The notes under the pieces are model-generated. The model had not been told where the DNA came from. It worked only from the letters and a program-made list of their open reading frames with translations, and searched no databases. Below are positions 10,907 to 19,465 of a stretch of 23,103 nt of DNA, piece by piece (position 1 is the first letter of the stretch; each line of letters begins with the position of its first letter). Source of the stretch: Xanthoparmelia taractica (Eukaryota > Ascomycota > Lecanoromycetes > Lecanorales > Parmeliaceae); NCBI GenBank assembly GCA_033085395.1, contig JANQBS010000441.1:1-23103 (forward strand), given 5' to 3'. The position numbers and the translations under genes were made by a program.

Positions 10907-11917
10907 TACGGGCCGGAAAGGTCTAGTATATTTAATGGGATATTTTATACTATATCGTATTATATTATATTATGAAAGGATATTATAAGTTATATTAGAT
11001 TACTTATAAAGATATGAAATGGGAAATTACTGGTATTATGAAATAATCTGGGAAATTTCTAATATATGTAGGGGTATTCTATAATATAGATTATTTCTTA
11101 TACTAGGTGGCGAATAAGATAAGAAAATTCCAGGTTAATATACAAGTTAGGACGAAATTAGCTTAAGTAATTATTAAACTCCGGCACTTAATAAGTAATA
11201 TTAAGATAAACTTTCTTCTAATTTAATCTCGCTAAGTAAATATAGCTATTCTAATAAGTTATAACTAGAATAATAACTACAATACATTATTTTCTTGAAT
11301 TGCAATCTGCGTTCGAAGATGTCAACCTTTATATTATTTATGCGAAGCGTATAACTTTAATAACTAAGAATATATAACTATAAAGAATAATCGCAAATTC
11401 TTTTTATAATGCGAAGAGAGAAGAGAAGAATTTGCTATCGCAGAATAGATAGTAGATTACTATTATAATTAGCGTGCTAGTAATTCTTCTAATAATTAAA
11501 TAAATTAAATATACTAATAGTAGTAGAAATAACTCGTTAAGCCCTAGATAATTGCGAAGATCTTTCGTAATATAATATCAAATGCGATGACGAGCTTAGC
11601 TTAACAACGTGATAATAAAGTAAAGTAATAGTAATAACGATAATAAAGTGAAGTAATAACTAGAATAATAATTAGAATACGTTCGCATAATTCTATATAG
11701 AGTAACTTCTTCTATATATAGTATATTTCCCATATCTCTACATATAACATGGGATATCCCTGCATATATTAGAAATTTCTCAGACCATTTCATGATATCA
11801 GCACGTCTCCCAGACCATCCCATAAAAATCAAATAATATGATCTCAATATCATACCATACCATGGTATGGTATCGACACTCCATATCCCAGACTATCCCA
11901 GACCTTTCCGACCCGTA
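10907..11917. mobile_element. 1,011-bp non-autonomous inverted-repeat element (hAT-like, same ends as the MITE)
   Basis: It starts TACGGGCCGGAAAGGTCT and ends in the complement of TACGGGTCGGAAAGGTCT, so 17 of 18 terminal bases pair. It is flanked by a perfect 8-bp duplication CACCTGGC (10899-10906 and 11918-11925). An 8-bp duplication with short terminal inverted repeats fits the hAT superfamily. The first 16 terminal bases match the 276-bp MITE except one; inside that they diverge, so the two may be moved by the same unseen transposase. The interior is AT-rich with no transposase motif. The 85-codon minus-strand open frame at 11596-11853 has no recognisable domain and is not called as a gene. 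The unchanged target duplication suggests the flanks were not hit by RIP after insertion. Confidence 0.82.
11852..11873. repeat. 22-bp perfect palindrome near right end of the 1,011-bp element
   Basis: The sequence is symmetrical around CCATGG (centre 11862/11863), with arms made of ATACCATACC. It is the longest perfect palindrome I noticed in the window. It shares the ATACCAT word with the subterminal region of the MITE (CCCATACCATCAAATATACC). Subterminal repeated words are where hAT transposases commonly bind; that role here is inference. Confidence 0.8.
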
Positions 11918-11925
11918 CACCTGGC

Positions 11926-12134
11926 CGCCAGCTAAATAGCCAGCTAGTCACTTAGTCAATTACTAAGCCAGCTAGCTAGTCAGTTAAGCAGCCAATCAAA
12001 AAGTAAGAGAAGAATTATTTTATAAGCTAAGAGAATGCATTTAAATAGAGAGTAAGCAGAGTATAAATAGTAGTAACGCCAGCAAGAAAGGCATCTTCTC
12101 TACAATTCCAGGCCAGGCCATTATATAATTCTAG
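11926..12134. other. Interior of LTR element between its two insertions
   Basis: This is a moderately GC-rich segment with many short GCCAGCTA / CAGCTAGT words (11928-11995), hardly altered by RIP. It joins directly to 10898 on the left once the 1,011-bp element is removed and to 12427 on the right once MITE copy 3 is removed. The 65-codon minus open frame at 12027-12224 runs into the MITE and is not a gene. No domain was recognised. Confidence 0.5.
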
Positions 12135-12142
12135 GGAGTCAT

Positions 12143-12418
12143 TACGGGTCGGAAAGGTGTGGTATATTTGATGGTATGGGATTAGTTTTTCGAATATCAT
12201 ATCGAAAGGTATAGGATATTCCATACTCTCATTGGGTTTTTAATAAATATATTACATAATATTTTTTTATATTCTAAAAATACGTAAAAAGCTTAAGCGA
12301 ACGCTTATATAATTATAAAATTCTATAAATAGATTAAAAAGATATAATTTTTTAAAAAAAGTTAAAAAAAAGTTAAAAACGACTATATTCAATAGATACC
12401 ACACCTTTCCGACCCGTA
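12143..12418 (-). mobile_element. MITE copy 3, complete, 276 bp, inverted
   Basis: This is the same 276-bp element in the opposite orientation to copies 2 and 4, inserted in the interior of the LTR element. The flanking octamers are GGAGTCAT (12135-12142) and GAAGTTAT (12419-12426). They differ at two places, G/A and C/T, the latter in a CpA context. They are best explained as an 8-bp target duplication later hit by RIP. The internal palindrome is mutated here (GGATATTCCATAC). Confidence 0.88.
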
Positions 12419-12636
12419 GAAGTTATCACCGTAGTAGTTAATTTAGTATCTCGAGAATCCCCCGCTACAATCACATTTATTTAAATTCTTTAATTCTAGA
12501 TACAACTCTAACAATATCGCCTTTATTACGATTTCTTCGTCTATAGCTTATAATAAGACCTATATTAATAAGAAGAATATTAATAATAAGATATAGAATT
12601 ATTCTAGTTCACACAAGGATTGATTCTAAGAAAGTA

Positions 12637-12823
12637 TATCAGCCTACAGATATAGATAGTTTCTTCATATATTTAAAACTAGTCGCATTAGCCCCGATAA
12701 CTAATTAAGTCTTAACGAAATATCTTTATATTTTATTATTCTTAGACACTTAGATAGTTAGATACAATAAAATATATGCATGCTTTATATTATGCTCAAA
12801 TCACGTTCATATCAAGTCTAATA
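12637..12823 (+). repeat. 3' LTR of non-autonomous element (187 bp)
   Basis: This is the gap-free partner of 10184-10370. It begins TATCAG where the 5' copy has TGTCAG, a G-to-A change fitting RIP. It is preceded by a short purine tract (CTAAGAAAG, 12625-12634) that can serve as polypurine tract. Beyond its end the two copies share nothing, as expected for LTR borders. Confidence 0.76.
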
Positions 12824-12835
12824 ACGTAATATACC

Positions 12836-13111
12836 TACGGGTCGAAAAGGTGTGATATCTGTTGAATATAGTCGTTTTTAACTTTTTTTTAACTTTTTTT
12901 TAAAAATTATATCTTTTTAATCTATTTATAGAATTTTATAATTATATAAGCGTTCGCTTAAGCTTTTTACGTATTTTTAGAATATAAAAAAATATTACGT
13001 AATATATTTATTAAAAACTCAATGAGAGCATAAGATATCCTATACCTTTCGATATAATATTCGAAAAACTAGTCCCATACCATCAAATATACCACACCTT
13101 TCCGACCCGTA
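12836..13111 (+). mobile_element. MITE copy 4, complete, 276 bp, RIP-altered
   Basis: It has the same length and orientation as copy 2 but carries many C-to-T and G-to-A changes. For example, TCAATGAGAGCATAAG stands where copy 2 has CCAATGGGAGTATGGG, and the left end reads ACGGGTCGAAAAGGTGTGATAT. It is flanked by AATATACC (12828-12835) and AATACACC (13112-13119), an 8-bp duplication with one CpA-to-TpA change. It lies only a few bases outside the 3' LTR, and its target duplication overlaps the last base of the LTR element's own duplication. It therefore inserted after the LTR element. Confidence 0.88.
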
Positions 13112-13154
13112 AATACACCCATCAAGATTCTAACTTTAGTGCTTTCTTTGCTCG

Positions 13155-13380
13155 TTTCACTAGTTAGGATTTGAGATTTTTTAAATTCGTGTATTCTTAA
13201 TAGAGAAGAGAGATTCTTAGAGAATAAAGAGTCTATAAGAATACGCTCGAGAGAAAGTATTAAAATTCGAGTTATATAACTAGATTATATAATACGCTAA
13301 GACGTATCTTATAATCTCGCTTTTTAAGCTAGTAGTTCTTAGTTAATATAACTACTATATATTCTACTCTATATTTTATA
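13155..13380 (-). repeat. Dispersed repeat copy A (inverted relative to copies B and C)
   Basis: The reverse complement of 13201-13380 matches 18811-18934 and 19466-19620. Shared blocks contain AAAATATAGAGTAGAA, ACTAAGAA-TACTAGCT, AAGCGAGATTA and AACTCGAATTTTAAT. Homology to copy C continues more weakly to about 13155. This copy is RIP-mutated. Read on the plus strand it gives a segment resembling EYAREKVLKFE, whose counterpart in copy C is EYAREGFLKFE. The repeat may therefore derive from a coding region. Confidence 0.7.
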
Positions 13381-13935
13381 AGATATTACTAAATACTTAC
13401 TAGAAAGTAAAAAATATTATCGGAACGTTAAGACTTATAATATAAAGTAATTAACTTACGATATTTATAGAGCTATTATAGTTATAATTTAGAATCTAAA
13501 TATCTTAGTATTAAAACTTAAGAGACTAAGCTATTCTCTAGTATTAATTTTAAATTTACTTTATTATCGTTATAATTATTTAGATTAGATTAAATAGATC
13601 GAACTTTTTAAAGTTCTTTATTCTACGAAATAAGAATCTCGCTTATTTCGATAACTTTTATTATTCTCGTAATCTCTTATTTAATATTACGAGTAATGAA
13701 TATACGCGATCGAAGATATCTTCGTTAAGTATTAATTAGTTATTAGAATATAGACTTTCTATTAATTAATTTTAATATTACTATGTAAAAACGTTATATA
13801 ATATACTAAGACAATCTAAAACGAATTTAAACATTATAATCTATATTATAATAGTGATTATTCTTAATCTATCTATAATCTAAAGTTACTAGTTAGATCC
13901 TAACGAATAACTAAAGTAAATATTAGTAAAGGTAG
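13381..13935. other. AT-rich RIP-degraded sequence up to the island border
   Basis: No gene or recognisable transposon domain was seen. Composition changes to GC-balanced sequence around 13,935-13,970. Confidence 0.5.
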
Positions 13936-14039
13936 ATAGTAGTCAATAACAAACCAATCACCCTTAGGGTTATTGCGGGGCGTAATTCTGCCCATTGCCT
14001 GATCGACATCTACCCACTAGCGCCTAATTAGTATATTAC

Positions 14040-14207
14040 ATGTGTTGCATCACCCTGGTTGAATGTGCATACCCTTGGATAAGACAAGTTACCATGGATA
14101 CCTGGAGTAATTATGGTGCTGACCTATAGATGTTCGTTATATCCATAACAATAGTGGCGATGGGAATGCCATGGATGATCATGACCCATGAGGGTGACGC
14201 AACACAT
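14040..14207. repeat. 17-bp inverted repeat upstream of the decarboxylase gene
   Basis: ATGTGTTGCATCACCCT (14040-14056) and AGGGTGACGCAACACAT (14191-14207) are reverse complements at 16 of 17 bases, separated by 134 bp. Weaker matches inside (GTTACCATGGATA against GTTATGGATATA) suggest an old, eroded inverted-repeat element. No target duplication could be identified with confidence. Confidence 0.6.
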
Positions 14208-14362
14208 ATATGTCCCATATTCCCACGGGAACGATTTCAGCTCCTATTATTTCTTTCCTCCGCGACCGCCAACGTAACAGTGTAAATATGTAACGGCGAC
14301 AAGGCTGTCACAGAGGAACAGAGTGGGGGTAACACTTTGATCACCTTTCATTATCCCGCATT

Positions 14363-14750
14363 CACCCCGCTTTCTGTAAAACCGCCGTGGCACCACAGGG
14401 CGAGCTCGGCGTATCCAAAACGCCGTGTAGTATTATTCGGCACTCACACTTATCTTTGTGAGATGCGAGAGAGCTTAGCTTCGTCAAAGACGTCACAACG
14501 CAGTTTCCATTATCCACGTCCATGCATTGAATGACGTTGTTGGAGAAGGTCCAGATGAGATACGCGGGAGCTCTGCTCGTTCAAAAACCCCACAAAATGA
14601 TGTTTGTCACTCAACCCCATGCATTGTATGCCGGTATTGGAAAAAGTCCACGTTAAGATATACGAGAGCTCAGCTGATTCCAAAAAGCCGCAGAGCATTG
14701 TTCGTCACTCATACTCATACATTGCGTTGAGGATTTTCAATAGGACGGGA
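14363..14750 (+). repeat. Tandem array, period about 97 bp, 3-4 diverged units
   Basis: Units start at about 14363 (most diverged), 14460, 14557 and 14655, so spacing is 97-98 bp. Each carries GAGATRCGMGRGAGCT-like sequence, a CACTCAW-like word, CATGCATTG-like sequence and ATTGGAAAAAGTCCA-like sequence. Several short open frames cross it on both strands, but the period is not a multiple of three and frames are not kept, so it is not coding. It ends about 230 bp before the decarboxylase start codon, placing it in the promoter region. Confidence 0.72.
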
Positions 14751-14873
14751 TCTATGCCAATCATGCAGTGTGATTGCTGCATGACATCGTTCGTGGGAAT
14801 GCGTCGGACAGGAAGGGTGACTTCGATAGTGACACGAATGACAGACAGGCTTTGCGATACTTAAAAACTTCTG

Positions 14874-14976
14874 GCCTCTCCCTGGTTATGCTCTCCTCTT
14901 CTCATGACTTTCACATCAGGGCAAAATTGTTAGTGGTTTGATACAACCAGATCAAGACATCTCGACCCTTCTCAGC
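14874..14976 (+). promoter_or_regulatory. Pyrimidine-rich leader / likely 5' UTR of decarboxylase-like gene
   Basis: A CT-rich run (GGCCTCTCCCTGGTTATGCTCTCCTCTTCTC-type, about 14873-14904) lies 70-100 bp before the chosen ATG. Such tracts are common just upstream of transcription starts in filamentous fungi. An in-frame TGA at 14905-14907, with no ATG after it before 14977, fixes the start codon. No TATA box is claimed. Confidence 0.35.
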
Positions 14977-16360
14977 ATGACTATTCAACCCCATAAGCTT
15001 GGCCACTGGCTGCCTCAGGATAATCACTGGACTCGCAAGTGGCTTGACAAGCTTATCGACGATGCCGACAACCAAGACAAAGACTGGAAACATGAGCTGC
15101 GCGAGTTTGAGAGGCTCGTTGAGAACGATGTCAAGTTGAAGATACTGGCCTTCTTGATGTTTAAGGAAGTACCTGAGAAGTATCCGTATAATCGGGATCC
15201 CGAGCACAAGCCTCAAGTACGCGACTTTCACCATATGCTGAAGCTCATCAATCATATCATGGATAGCGGTCCCCAATGGAGTATCATTGCCAATGAGGTA
15301 GGGCTGATTGGCTTTCCGATCAATGCCATTCTTGACTGGCCTATGAGTACAAGTTCTGGCAATGCGTTCTTCCTTCGTCGAGATGTTAACGAGCAGTTCA
15401 CCAAGATTCTGTATAGATGGACAGTCTTCCTAGGCTCGCCTCTTTCTACAGATGTCCTCACAGACCAATCAAATGGTTGGCTGAATGAGGAAGTGATCAA
15501 GCAGCTAGAGATCAAGAGGAACAATGACATCACCGATTACTCGTTCGACCGGCTTTACGTGTGCGATACAAAGGCACCCCACTACGGCTTTAAGTCTTGG
15601 GATAACTTCTTCGTCCGAGAGTTTCGCGACGACGTGCGCCCCCTTGGAGCTCAACCGTTTCAAACCTGCCAAGCGAGGGAATCAACTGCCAGGTCTGCCG
15701 ATTGGGGGGCCGTCCGAAAAAGAGGCAATCATCTACAGTGCGTGCGAGTCCGCTGTCCTTCACCTCCGACGTCAAAACGAGGTCCATGAGAAAGCCAAAT
15801 TCTGGCTTAAAAGTCAACCCTACTCTCTTGCGGACATGCTCGATAACGACCCCTTCACTCCTCAGTTTGTGCACGGCACAGTCTATCAAGCCTTCCTCAG
15901 CGCTCTCAGCTACCACCGCTGGCACAGCCCCGTCTCAGGTACGATCGTCCGAGCCTTCAACGTCCCAGGCACCTACTTTTCCGCCAACTACTTCGAAGGT
16001 TTTGCGAAGCCCGATGGCAAGCCTGACCCAGCCGGACCCGACCAATCGCAAGCCTATATAACACAAGTAGCCGCACGCGCAGTCGTCTTTATCGAAGCCG
16101 ATGACCCCGATATCGGTCTTATGGGCTTTGTTGCCGTCGGCATGGCCGAATGCTCGTCGAACGAGATCACGGTGGCCCAAGGCCAGAAGGTCAAGGCCGG
16201 TGAGCAAATTGGTATGTTCCATTTCGGAGGCAGCACGCACTGCTTGCTATTTCGAAAAGATGTCGATGTGGTCTTCGCTTGGGAGCCTGATGCGCCGCCA
16301 GAGCACAACATGCCGTTAAGGTCTGCAATTGGCAGGGCGGTGAGGAAAGAGAAAAAATGA
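14977..16360 (+). CDS. Phosphatidylserine decarboxylase-like protein (PSDC N-domain, PsiD-like architecture), one-base frameshift
   Basis: Pyruvoyl-dependent decarboxylase family. The known members with this layout decarboxylate phosphatidylserine or, for PsiD, tryptophan; substrate here is unknown. ATG 14977 is the first Met after an in-frame stop. Residues about 5-170 match the fungal PSDC N-terminal domain (HKLGHWLPQD, then GLIGFPINAILDWP). The PS decarboxylase domain follows: GFKSWDNFFVREFRDDVRP (about 204-222), EAIIYSACESAV (about 249-260), YHRWHSPVSGT (312-322, holding the processing His), VGMAECSS, then FHFGGSTHC. Ser419 in GGST is the expected self-cleavage and pyruvoyl site. No signal peptide or membrane segment is seen. 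Total is about 460 residues, similar to PsiD. The front half reads in one frame to about 15643, the rest in the next frame. Treating the C run at 15639-15643 as four bases joins them as VRPLEL. This is either a sequencing indel or real inactivation. A 40-nt GT-AG intron (15634-15673) would also restore frame, but is very short and removes the conserved VRP. Codon use is normal and RIP-free. Confidence 0.85.
15639..15643 (+). other. Frameshift site in C5 run
   Basis: The reading frame of the decarboxylase changes here. Upstream frame gives FVREFRDDVRPL then loses homology. Downstream frame gives PLEL and continues to the family motifs ACES, HRWHSP and GGST. One C too many in the run explains both. 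Confidence 0.7.
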
Positions 16361-16683
16361 GGCTTATGGTTCGATCGAATTTCTGCCTCTATATACTATA
16401 CTTACAGTCTTTAGCAATCTATTTCGTATACGTTTGGCTGTCTGCAAATGATGTCGGAAGTTTACCCTTGAATCCGCATGAATTGTCCGGGATCAAGGGC
16501 AAATCTTGACACGTAGCCCTGCGGTTACCGGAATGTGGTAGCCTCATGGCTTTCGTTGGATTTTGTCAATCAATCATTTCATCGCTCGTTAATCATGTAT
16601 CTACCTCAATTACGAATGCATGTTTCACCACTCGTAGACCTGAATGTCCAATTCAATGGGACTTAGATGCAAGAATTTAAAGC
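16361..16683. other. Intergenic sequence between convergent genes
   Basis: This is GC-balanced sequence without an open frame of note. It should hold the 3' UTRs of the decarboxylase-like gene (plus) and the truncated gene (minus). No terminator structure was recognised. Confidence 0.45.
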
Positions 16684-16822
16684 TCAAATCAAAGAAGCGA
16701 CGTAGTCACCGGCGATCTGACGGAACGAGGTGGTGTTGGTGTTGTAGGGTCGTGGGAAGTGTCGGCTGTTGCTTCTGTTTGGCCAAAGAGGAAGTTGAGG
16801 TTGTCGAGACTTGAGAGGAATG
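16684..16822 (-). pseudogene. 3' end of an unidentified gene, truncated at the AT-rich border
   Basis: The minus strand shows fungal-type codon use with mostly C-ending codons but switches frame once. The upstream part reads LDNLNFLFGQTEATADTSHD (about 16809-16750). The downstream part reads YNTNTTSFRQIAGDYVASLI and stops at TGA (16684-16686). The switch lies near a CCC run at about 16746-16750, so a one-base indel, or an unrecognised splice, separates them. At about 16,822 the gene-like composition stops abruptly and AT-rich RIP sequence begins. Its front is therefore lost or mutated beyond recognition. No family is recognised. The 71-codon plus-strand open frame at 16759-16974 crosses the border and is a shadow. 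Confidence 0.45.
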
Positions 16823-18810
16823 TTATATTTTATAAAGTATATATAAAGATATTATTAATTAACGCGATTAATATTTATATTTTAACGATAATAATAGAAC
16901 TAATAATATTTATAATAATATTAATAAATCTTATAATAATAGAATTTAAATTAAATTTCGACTCGCTATTATAAACGAAAATATTATAAATCTAATTAAT
17001 ATAAATTATAGATTAAGTTTAAATTCGAGTAAAAATAATAAATTTTTTAATTTTTATCGAAATAAAGCTTAGAAAAAAAGTATTAAACTCTTTTAATATC
17101 TTTATAAACTTATTAATATTATTTTAAAAATTATTATTATATTTTATAAGAATAATATTATTTATCTTTTTATAGATAAAGTTAAAAATATTAAGATCTC
17201 GAGATTTAAACTTCTTAAAGGTCGTTTAGATATCTTTAATATTATTTTTATTTTTAGTTATAAAGTGAATATTTCGCTTATAGCGAGATTTAAATATAAT
17301 ATAAATCTTATTATAAATTTACTCTTATCTTAATTTTAATAATAATAATAGAATTATCGTTAATAGTAATTAAGATTATAAAGTTTCTAATAATATATCG
17401 CTAGATATTTAAAAGCTTTAGCTTATCTTTAAATTATTATTTTTATATTTAATAATTAAAAATATTTTTAAGTTTATTAATATTATTAAAGCGATTTAAA
17501 GAAATTTAAATTTTAATTCTTTTAGTTAATAATATTAGAATTTAAAGTTCTTAGAATTAATAATATTAATAAATCGAATTTCAATTAAAAATCGAGAAGA
17601 TCTTAATTAATAATTAGCTTCGAAAATATTTTAAAAATAAATTATTTTAAAGTATAATTAAAGTTAGCGAGAATAATTAAAGTATAATCGATATTAATAT
17701 CGCTATTTAATAAATTTGTAAATAATTTAAATATATAAAGAAAATCTTTTTTAATTTTAAGATTAATTTAATATAAACGAGATCTTTATTATCGAAGAGC
17801 GAAGAAATAAATTAATATAGCGTAATTAATAGCGCTTTATTAAGATAATTCTTTTATAAAATATAAGAATTTAAAATTTAAACTAAATAATATAAACGAA
17901 TAATAAGAGAGTAAATTCTTAAGCTTTATAAGTCTTAAAGACTCTCTTCTATTTAAATTATATTAATTATATTAATTATTTTACTTATAATTATTTCAAC
18001 TATCTTAATTTAAGTATTATAATATATATTTTAAATATTTATTATTAATTTTCGTTTAATTATATTTCTCTTTCTCTCGAGATTACTTATATATATTAAA
18101 AGATTTCTTATCTTTATAATAACGATATTTAATTTATTTATTTTTTATTATAATTTTTAATAAAGATTAAAAAAATAAGCGTTTTAATTTTAAGATTTAT
18201 TTATCTTTATTTTAATCTTTATTAGCGAAAATTAAAGAGATTAAATCTATTATTTAATCTTTATTAGTAAATATTAAAATAATAATTAATCTTATTTATT
18301 CTACTTTTTCTTAACGTAGTTAAATCTAATCTTTATTTATAATAATTAAAATAATTAATTTCTAATTATTATCGCGAGTATTATATAATTAGTTTTAGAT
18401 TTAAAGTTTAAATACTTATTCTCTAATTTAATATTTCGATATACTAAATAAAATCGTATTTTTCTTTATTTAGCGTAGTCTACGTAGAGAAATTAATAAT
18501 GTTTTAAAGATTTTTAACGAATATATAATTTTAATTAATCTCTTATCGAGACTCGTTATTATTAATTATAATATAATAATCGCGAAAAAGCGCTAAGCGA
18601 TAAATTTAACCTCTCGAATTAATAACGAGTTATAGTTGTTTAGACTATAGATAATTATTTTAAAATAATATATATCTATAATAAAGAGATTATTAAATAA
18701 TCGCTATAGCGATACTTAATATCGCGATAGATATTAAAGAGCTATCGTAATAGCGATAAGTTATAGTATAATTAGACTACTATTAAATATAGCTCGAGCT
18801 TATAATCTAT
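16823..18810. other. AT-rich RIP-degraded block right of the island
   Basis: This is about 2 kb with CA and TG nearly absent and no readable transposon domain. On the minus strand a stretch near 17040-17270 reads TTFKKFKSRDLNIFNF and similar, which could be a decayed Gag-like segment, but I would not name it. No open frame of note is present. Confidence 0.4.
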
Positions 18811-18934
18811 TAAAATATAGAGTAGAATATATAGTAGTTATATTAACTAAGAAGTACTAGCTAGAAAAGCGAGATTATAAGATACGTCTTGGTATACTAC
18901 GTAATCTAGTTTCGTAACTCGAATTTTAATAAAA
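18811..18934 (+). repeat. Dispersed repeat copy B (RIP-mutated)
   Basis: It matches copy C (19466-19620) in direct orientation, 655 bp away, and copy A (13201-13380) in inverted orientation. Differences are largely C/T and G/A, for instance GATTATAAGATACGTCTT here against GATTACAAGGCACGCCTT in copy C. Confidence 0.75.
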
Positions 18935-19465
18935 GCTATATTAATATCGAGTTTTAATAATAAATAAAATACTATAGAATTAATTTATTTCGATTACTAT
19001 TTAAATAAATCTTACGAAAAGAATAAGATTATAGCTATAGATAAGAATATTTATCGTAATTTTATATTTATTTAATATATTTTAAAGCTATTAAATCTAA
19101 GATATAGAGATCTTCGTATAAAAGATAATAACATAAAAGAATAGTAGAGAGCGCTTTTTATAAGATTAAATTATTAAAAATAATACTTTCGAATCTAATT
19201 ATAAAATAATATATATTAATAAATACTTGTTCTTAACGAAAGTCTACTAGTTATATATAAATAATTATAAATTATATAAAATTAGCTAATATTAATAATA
19301 TTTAAAATTAAATAATACTTATCTATTAAGAAATCGTATTAGAATTACGTATTTTTATTAATCTATCGAATTTAGCTATTATTATTATAAGCTTTATTTA
19401 AATACTTAATATAAAAAAATAACTTAATTTAAGCTATATACTCGATAGTATATATATTAAGTATA
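18935..19465. other. AT-rich stretch between repeat copies B and C
   Basis: No recognisable gene, RNA or transposon motif was seen. Confidence 0.4.

Larger units (their letters stand above)
10184..12823 (+). mobile_element. Non-autonomous Copia-like LTR element with two nested insertions
   Basis: Two direct repeats of exactly 187 bp (10184-10370 and 12637-12823) bound this unit. The first starts TGTCAG. Both end TA, which fits an original CA altered by RIP. Immediately inside the left repeat, GTTATGAGCCCGAT (10371-10384) is the complement of a Met-tRNA anticodon arm, the half-tRNA primer site typical of Copia-type elements. A purine tract (AAGAAAG) precedes the right repeat. Flanks are ACACA (10179-10183) and ACGTA (12824-12828), which both derive from ACGCA by one RIP-type change each. 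Removing the 1,011-bp element and MITE copy 3 with their duplications leaves about 1.34 kb, too short for gag-pol, and no pol motif is seen in the interior. It is therefore a TRIM/LARD-like non-autonomous element that would have needed enzymes from elsewhere. Confidence 0.72.

Noticed and set aside
11596..11853. 85-codon minus-strand frame inside the 1,011-bp element as a transposase fragment
   Set aside because: No hAT transposase motif, and low-complexity Ser/Leu/Tyr at its C-terminus.
13967..13976. TTAGGGTTA as interstitial telomere repeat
   Set aside because: Only about one and a half units; expected by chance in a window this size.
14510..14698. Repeat-containing small protein upstream of the decarboxylase
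   Set aside because: The apparent protein repeats come from the tandem array of about 97 bp, whose period is not a multiple of three.
14938..14976. TTG at 14938 as decarboxylase start
   Set aside because: Non-ATG starts are rare in fungi. ATG 14977 follows an in-frame stop at 14905-14907 and lies just before the conserved HKLGHWLP region.
15657..15738. 82-nt intron with acceptor TACAG in the decarboxylase gene
   Set aside because: It restores frame and has a good acceptor, but would remove EAIIYS, which matches the family next to ACES, and has a poor donor (GTTTCA).
16759..16974. 71-codon plus-strand frame
   Set aside because: It starts antisense to the gene tail and continues into AT-rich low-complexity sequence.
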